From Actinoplanes solisilvae (GTDB lineage Bacteria > Actinomycetota > Actinomycetes > Mycobacteriales > Micromonosporaceae), in the NCBI RefSeq assembly GCF_003999975.1, contig NZ_RJAC01000006.1, forward strand, positions 186,001 to 250,000: a stretch of 64,000 nt of DNA, read 5' to 3'. This document shows positions 60,247-64,000 of the stretch, in pieces (the stretch's first letter is position 1; every line of letters starts with the position of its first letter). Below the pieces are notes generated by a model, which worked only from the letters and a program-made list of their open reading frames with translations, ran no database searches and had not been told where the DNA came from. The position numbers and the translations under genes are program-made.

Positions 60247-61097
60247 CGGGGGACTCCGATTTCGGTGCGTACGGCGTACAGCTCAGGGAAGAACGTCAGA
60301 TCGAGAGCTTTACGAAGGAAGTCGACCCCGCTGGAGCCGCCCGTGCCGCGTTTGAAGCCGATCGTCCGCTCGACCGTCTTGAGATGGCGGAAGCGCCAGA
60401 GCTGGAAGTTCTCCTCGATGTCGACGAGCTCTTCACAGGCTTCGTACGCCTCCCAGTGCTTCTCGGTGTCGCTGTAGATGTTCACGAACACCGGCACGAG
60501 GTCGTCGTTGAACCGGTAGGGCAGCGTCACGTCGCGGTGCAGCAGCTCGACCGGCACGTCGTGGCCGTGGCGGTGCAGGTAGCGCAGGAACTCGTCGTAG
60601 ACGCTGGGCGTCTCGAGCGCCTCGACCAGCATCTCGCGGGCCGCCTCGTCGTCGTTGAACAGCGCCAGCATGCGCCGGTCCTTGTTGCCGAGCATGAATT
60701 CGACCGCGCGGTACTGGTATGACTGGAAGCCCGACGAGGTGCCGAGGAAGCTGCGGAACTCCGCGTATTCGCTGGGCGTCAGCGTCGCCAGCACCGACCA
60801 CTGCTCGGTCAGCGTGCGCTGAATGTGCTTGACGCGGGCCAGACCCTTGAGCGCGGGCCGCAGGTCGTCCTTGGCGAGCCGGCGGGTCACTTCGCGCAGC
60901 TCGTGCAGCACCAGCTTGAGCCACAGCTCCGAGGTCTGGTGCTGCAGGATGAAGAGCAGCTCGTCGTGGTGCTCGGGCACGCTGACGGGGTGCTGCGCGT
61001 TCAGCAGCTCGTCGAGGTGCAGATAGCGGCCGTACGAGAGGTTGACCTTGAAATCGCGGACGACGGAGTCCTCGATCGGCCGAACGCCTGGATGCAC
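60243..61097 (-). CDS. kynA: Tryptophan 2,3-dioxygenase
   Basis: The 284-residue product has the heme dioxygenase pattern: LSYGRYLHLDELLNAQHPVS, HHDELLFILQHQTSELWLKL, LTPSEYAEFRSFLGTSSGFQ, SYQYRAVEFMLGNK, ENFQLWRFRHLKTVERTIGF, then KRGTGGSSGVDFL. The start chosen is GTG 61097, which follows GAGGAGGG by 7 bases; an upstream frame lacks such a site. It opens the tryptophan indole ring with O2 to N-formylkynurenine. It leads a three-gene coupled operon with kynU and the amidohydrolase. Confidence 0.95.
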   Translation of the reverse strand: MHPGVRPIEDSVVRDFKVNLSYGRYLHLDELLNAQHPVSVPEHHDELLFILQHQTSELWLKLVLHELREVTRRLAKDDLRPALKGLARVKHIQRTLTEQWSVLATLTPSEYAEFRSFLGTSSGFQSYQYRAVEFMLGNKDRRMLALFNDDEAAREMLVEALETPSVYDEFLRYLHRHGHDVPVELLHRDVTLPYRFNDDLVPVFVNIYSDTEKHWEAYEACEELVDIEENFQLWRFRHLKTVERTIGFKRGTGGSSGVDFLRKALDLTFFPELYAVRTEIGVPR

Positions 61098-61141
61098 GGG
61101 AATTCCCTCCTCGGTTCTCACCAGAAGGGAATCACACCAGG

Positions 61142-61537
61142 TCAGATGTTGGCGAGCGACCCATCGGTAAGGATCGGTCCCCAGTACGTCCACTGACCGT
61201 CGTGGCGCACGAAGCGGCTGCGCTCGACCATGTCGCCGGACTTGCCGTGATCGCGGTAATGCGCCCGGAACTCCACGACTCCCTCGCTGTCGAACATGCC
61301 CCCGCCGCTGGCCTCGATAACCTCCAGGCCCACCCAGCGCAGGCGCGAGTCGGGTTCGATCGCGGCGGGCCGGGTCTTGGGGTGCCAGGAGTTGAGCACG
61401 TACGCATCGTCGTCGAGCGCGAAGGCCGAGTAGCGCGAGCGCATCAGCGCCTCGGCGGTGGCGGGCGGCTCGCCGTGGTGGGCCGGGCCGCAGCATTCGT
61501 CGTAGGGCAGCCCGCGACCGCAGGGACAACGCTTCAT
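61142..61537 (-). CDS. YchJ-family (UPF0225) protein with SEC-C motif
   Basis: The 131-residue product has an N-terminal SEC-C zinc motif (KRCPCGRGLPYDECCGP) and the YchJ pattern AEALMRSRYSAFALDDDAYV, then LNSWHPKTRP, and GVVEFRAHYRDHG then MVERSRFVRHDGQWTYW. Members bind zinc; their role is unknown. The length is at the short end of the family (~150). It lies 44 bases upstream of the kynA start, on the same strand. Confidence 0.9.
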   Translation of the reverse strand: MKRCPCGRGLPYDECCGPAHHGEPPATAEALMRSRYSAFALDDDAYVLNSWHPKTRPAAIEPDSRLRWVGLEVIEASGGGMFDSEGVVEFRAHYRDHGKSGDMVERSRFVRHDGQWTYWGPILTDGSLANI

Positions 61538-61697
61538 GGACCCCATTCTCTCAGCCCGTGTGCCGCCGCTTTCAGCCGAACACCGGAACGCGGGGCCGGG
61601 CTTCCCGTACGGGCGGAACGGAGAGCGACGACTTAATCGCTTAACCGGGGACGGCCGATACACCGTGCGACATCGCCACGACGCAGCGACGCTGATC

Positions 61698-61755
61698 CTG
61701 CAAAAATCGACGCGATGGTTCGGAAAATCTGAAAGCCACCGTTCGAATTTTGCAG
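61698..61755. promoter_or_regulatory. Inverted repeat upstream of the LacI gene
   Basis: CTGCAAAAATCGA (61698-61710) and TCGAATTTTGCAG (61743-61755) are complementary at 12 of 13 positions, 32 bases apart. The right arm lies 24 bases before the LacI-type GTG. This could be an autoregulatory operator pair (repression loop) or overlap the promoter. Confidence 0.55.
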
Positions 61756-61778
61756 AGATCTGACGTAGGCTGCGGACC

Positions 61779-62765
61779 GTGACCAAACGTCTGGCCGAGG
61801 TGGCCAAGAAGGCGGGCGTCAGCGAGGCGACCGTCAGCCGCGTGCTCAACGGGCGCAGCGGCGTGAGCGAGGCGACCCGCGCGTCGGTGCTCACCGCCCT
61901 CGATGTCCTGGGCTACGAGCGGCCCACCAAGCTGCGCGGCGAGCGGGGCCGGCTGGTCGGCCTGGTGCTCCCCGAACTGCAGAACCCGATCTTCCCGGCG
62001 CTGGCCGAGGTGGTGACCGCCTCCCTCGCGCAGCGCGGCTTCACCCCCGCGCTGTGCGCCCGCACGATCGGCGGTGTCCCCGAGCGCGACTACATAGAGA
62101 TGCTCCTCGACCACCAGGTCTCCGGGGTCGTCTTCGCCGGTGGCTCCTACGCGCTGGCCGAGGCCGAGCACGGGCACTATCGAGCGCTGACCGACCGTCG
62201 CATGCCGGTCGTCATGGTCAACGCCGGCGTCGACGACCTGGGCTTCCCGCACATCTCCACCGACGACGCCGTCGCGGTCGAGCAGGCGTACGGGCATCTG
62301 AGGTCGCTGGGCCACGAGCGCATCGGCATGGTCATGGGGCCTGAAGATCATGTGCCGTCGCGGCGCAAGCTGGCCGCCCTGGAGAACAAGGACGTGCTGG
62401 TCGAGCGCACCAACTTCTCGATGGAGAGCGCGCGGCTGGCCGCGGCCAAGCTGATCGAGCGCGGCGTGACCGGCATGATCTGCGCGTCCGACGTGCTCGC
62501 GCTCGGCTCGATCCGGGCCGCGCGCCGGCTCGGCCTCGACGTGCCGACCGACATCTCAGTGGTCGGCTTCGATGACTCGGTGTTGATGACCTGCACCGAT
62601 CCGCCGCTGACGACCGTACGCCAGCCCATCGAGATGATGGGCCAGGCTGCCGTCGACCTGCTCGTCAACCAGATCGAGGGCAGCGGCGTCGAACCCGACG
62701 AGCTTCTTTTCGAGCCCGAGCTGGTGGTGCGCGGCTCGACCGCGCCCGCACGCAAGCGGGACTGA
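61779..62765 (+). CDS. LacI-family regulator of the adjacent sugar ABC operon
   Basis: The 328-residue product (GTG start) has a standard LacI HTH (RLAEVAKKAGVSEATVSRVL, then NGRSGVSEATRASVL), hinge and periplasmic-binding-like core (GLVLPELQNPIFPALAEVVT, VVMVNAGVDDLGFPHISTDD, GMICASDVLALGSI, ISVVGFDDSVLMTCTDPPLT). It is followed by a terminator and then a solute-binding lipoprotein gene, the common LacI-to-sugar-importer arrangement. The sugar is not evident. Confidence 0.94.
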   Translation: MTKRLAEVAKKAGVSEATVSRVLNGRSGVSEATRASVLTALDVLGYERPTKLRGERGRLVGLVLPELQNPIFPALAEVVTASLAQRGFTPALCARTIGGVPERDYIEMLLDHQVSGVVFAGGSYALAEAEHGHYRALTDRRMPVVMVNAGVDDLGFPHISTDDAVAVEQAYGHLRSLGHERIGMVMGPEDHVPSRRKLAALENKDVLVERTNFSMESARLAAAKLIERGVTGMICASDVLALGSIRAARRLGLDVPTDISVVGFDDSVLMTCTDPPLTTVRQPIEMMGQAAVDLLVNQIEGSGVEPDELLFEPELVVRGSTAPARKRD

Positions 62766-62782
62766 CCAGGCACTATTCATCG

Positions 62783-62812
62783 CGAAGGGCGGGCCGATCG
62801 GCCCGCCCTTCG
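62783..62812 (+). terminator. Perfect 14-bp hairpin terminator after the LacI gene
   Basis: The stem 62783-62796 pairs perfectly with 62799-62812 around a 2-base centre (the loop is effectively GATC). It starts 17 bases after the LacI stop. Confidence 0.85.
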
Positions 62813-62866
62813 TCGTCTGCACCCTTCAGCCGCCCCGTCGTGTTTTTTCTGAGACCAGTCGGCTTC

Positions 62867-62898
62867 TTGCGTGAACACGAGTGACTTTGTAATGTCAC
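62867..62898 (+). promoter_or_regulatory. Possible promoter and operator of the sugar-binding lipoprotein gene
   Basis: TTGCGT (62867-62872) and TGTAAT (62888-62893) form a weak promoter with 15-base spacing. Overlapping it is an inverted repeat GTGAC...GTCAC (62881-62898) that could be a regulator site. The lipoprotein ATG is at 63004. Confidence 0.35.
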
Positions 62899-63003
62899 CT
62901 CCACGAAACATGCGGCGAGACCCACGTCACACGGGCGGCGGCATGACTAGCACGCAGATCAGCGATGGCCATGAATACACCTGTTCGGAGAAGGGATGGA
63001 CAG

Positions 63004-64000
63004 ATGTCCGTACCGCAGTACCGGAAGGCGGCGGCGATAGCACTCGTGGCCGGCCTGGGGCTCAGCCTCACGGCGTGCTCCACGAAGAGCAGCGACGACG
63101 GTGGGAAGGACGCCGCCGGCAAGGTCACCATCACGGTCGACTGCCAGCCCGTCGGTGCGCAGAAGGAGCTGCTGGCCAACTGGAACGCTGATGTCGCGGC
63201 GTTCGAGAAGGACAACCCCAACATCACGATCAAGAGCGTCAGCGTCGGCGAGCAGTGCAACAACCCGCCGGACTTCACCGCCCGGCTGGCCGGCGGCACG
63301 ATGACCGACGTCTTCTACGGCTACATGACCGACCTGTCGCAGGTGCTCGACTCCGGTCAGGCGATGGACATCACGCAGTACGCCAACAAGGAGAACGTCC
63401 CGACCTGGGACAGCATCGACCCGGCGCTCACGAAGGTCTTCACCGAGGACGGCAAGCTCTACGCCGTGCCGGTCAAGAACTACTCGATGGGCCTGGTCTA
63501 CAACAAGGCGCTGTTCAAGAAGGCCGGGCTCGACGCGGCCAACCCGCCCAAGACGTGGGCCGAGGTGCGTGCGGCGGCCAAGAAGATCTCGGCGCTCGGC
63601 GGCGGCGTCGCGGGCTACTCCGAGTACAGCGCCGGCAACACCGGCGGCTGGCACTTCACCGCGCTGATGTACTCGCAGGGCGGCAAGGTCCTCTCCGACG
63701 ACGGCAAGAAGGCCGAGTTCAACAACGCCCAGGGCAAGCAGGTCCTGCAGAACCTCAAGGACATGCGCTACGGCGACAACAGCATGGGCAGCCGCCAACT
63801 GCTGCAGTGGGGCGACCTGCTGACCAACGCCGGCGCCGGCAAGGTCGGCATGTTCATCGGCGCGCCCGACGCCACCCAGGCGATCGTCAGCCAGTTCCAG
63901 GGCAAGTACGAGGACTGGGCGATGGGCCCGCTGCCCGGCCAGGACGGTCCGGCCAAGGGCACCCTGGGCGGCGGCGAGGGCTACTTCTTCAAGAAGGGCC
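63004..64000 (+). CDS. ABC sugar transporter substrate-binding lipoprotein, 3' end outside window
   Basis: From ATG 63004, after an AAGGGATGG ribosome-binding site, 332 residues are readable with no stop. A lipoprotein signal (VAGLGLSLTACST, lipobox LTAC) precedes a family-1 solute-binding domain: QKELLANWNADVAAFEKDNP, DFTARLAGGTMTDVFYGYMT, KLYAVPVKNYSMGLVYNKAL and GYFFKK. It captures an oligosaccharide or sugar for an importer whose permease genes should lie to the right. Upstream LacI probably controls it. Confidence 0.92.
   Translation, partial: MSVPQYRKAAAIALVAGLGLSLTACSTKSSDDGGKDAAGKVTITVDCQPVGAQKELLANWNADVAAFEKDNPNITIKSVSVGEQCNNPPDFTARLAGGTMTDVFYGYMTDLSQVLDSGQAMDITQYANKENVPTWDSIDPALTKVFTEDGKLYAVPVKNYSMGLVYNKALFKKAGLDAANPPKTWAEVRAAAKKISALGGGVAGYSEYSAGNTGGWHFTALMYSQGGKVLSDDGKKAEFNNAQGKQVLQNLKDMRYGDNSMGSRQLLQWGDLLTNAGAGKVGMFIGAPDATQAIVSQFQGKYEDWAMGPLPGQDGPAKGTLGGGEGYFFKKG

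Noticed and set aside
61122-61529. Upstream extension of tryptophan dioxygenase
   Set aside because: It overlaps the YchJ-like gene in another frame and lacks dioxygenase-like sequence; a GTG with a strong ribosome-binding site is at 61097.

Overview
The window is a high-GC actinobacterial chromosome segment. Frequent GTG and TTG starts, ATGA/GTGA/TTGA stop-start overlaps, a DinB/mycothiol-transferase-like gene and the mix of lineage-typical families point to a filamentous actinomycete, probably Micromonosporaceae (Actinoplanes-like). The genus is inferred, not proven. No rRNA, tRNA, CRISPR array, integrase or transposase gene was found.

Left part (1-15.5 kb): a truncated LacI-type repressor faces a 1.7-kiloresidue secreted protein built of about 17 fibronectin-III repeats. 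Next come a YjbR-type protein, a proline-rich membrane protein, an epoxide hydrolase, RNase HI and a two-gene ABC exporter. A second large secreted protein with Calx-beta repeats lies behind a recognisable cyclic-di-GMP-I riboswitch. The stretches 6.4-6.8 and 11.8-12.3 kb hold gene relics.

15.5-31.9 kb: a TetR/ABC/ABC exporter operon with a TetR-type operator; a membrane sulfatase/phosphoglycerol-transferase-like protein; a discoidin-domain membrane protein; an unknown secreted protein; GNAT plus CbiZ (cobinamide salvage); and a molybdate operon (HTH-TOBE regulator, ModA, ModB, ModC), in which ModB seems to begin with CTG overlapping the modA stop. Next are a methyltransferase with an extra N-terminal domain, small genes and a PrsW-type protease.

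31.9-45.1 kb: two MFS transporters, a membrane protein, a DinB-like protein, then a compact three-gene redox operon: an NAD kinase fused to a YjdJ-type GNAT domain, a receiver/thioredoxin-fold/FAD-NAD(P) oxidoreductase without a redox CxxC, and a cyclic-nucleotide-domain histidine kinase. A secreted streptogrisin-like protease with a ricin-type lectin domain follows. Next are a PEP-mutase-family/TPR pair and a divergent ArsR/SRPBCC pair sharing a perfect inverted-repeat operator.

45.1-57.8 kb: an M48-type peptidase gene is broken by what looks like a solitary IS200/IS605 right end (omegaRNA 3' end). A three-gene locus (GCS2-type ligase fused to circularly permuted ATP-grasp, asparagine-synthetase-like amidotransferase, S9 peptidase) probably makes and processes a small amidated peptide or amino-acid metabolite. 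It is followed by a sugar-nucleotide-epimerase-like gene, a SulP-carbonic anhydrase fusion and an NmrA-like gene.

Right end (58-64 kb): a translationally coupled tryptophan-to-anthranilate operon (tryptophan dioxygenase, kynureninase and an amidohydrolase that may be the formylkynurenine formamidase), a YchJ-like protein, a LacI regulator with inverted repeats upstream, and the start of a sugar ABC transporter binding protein that runs off the window.
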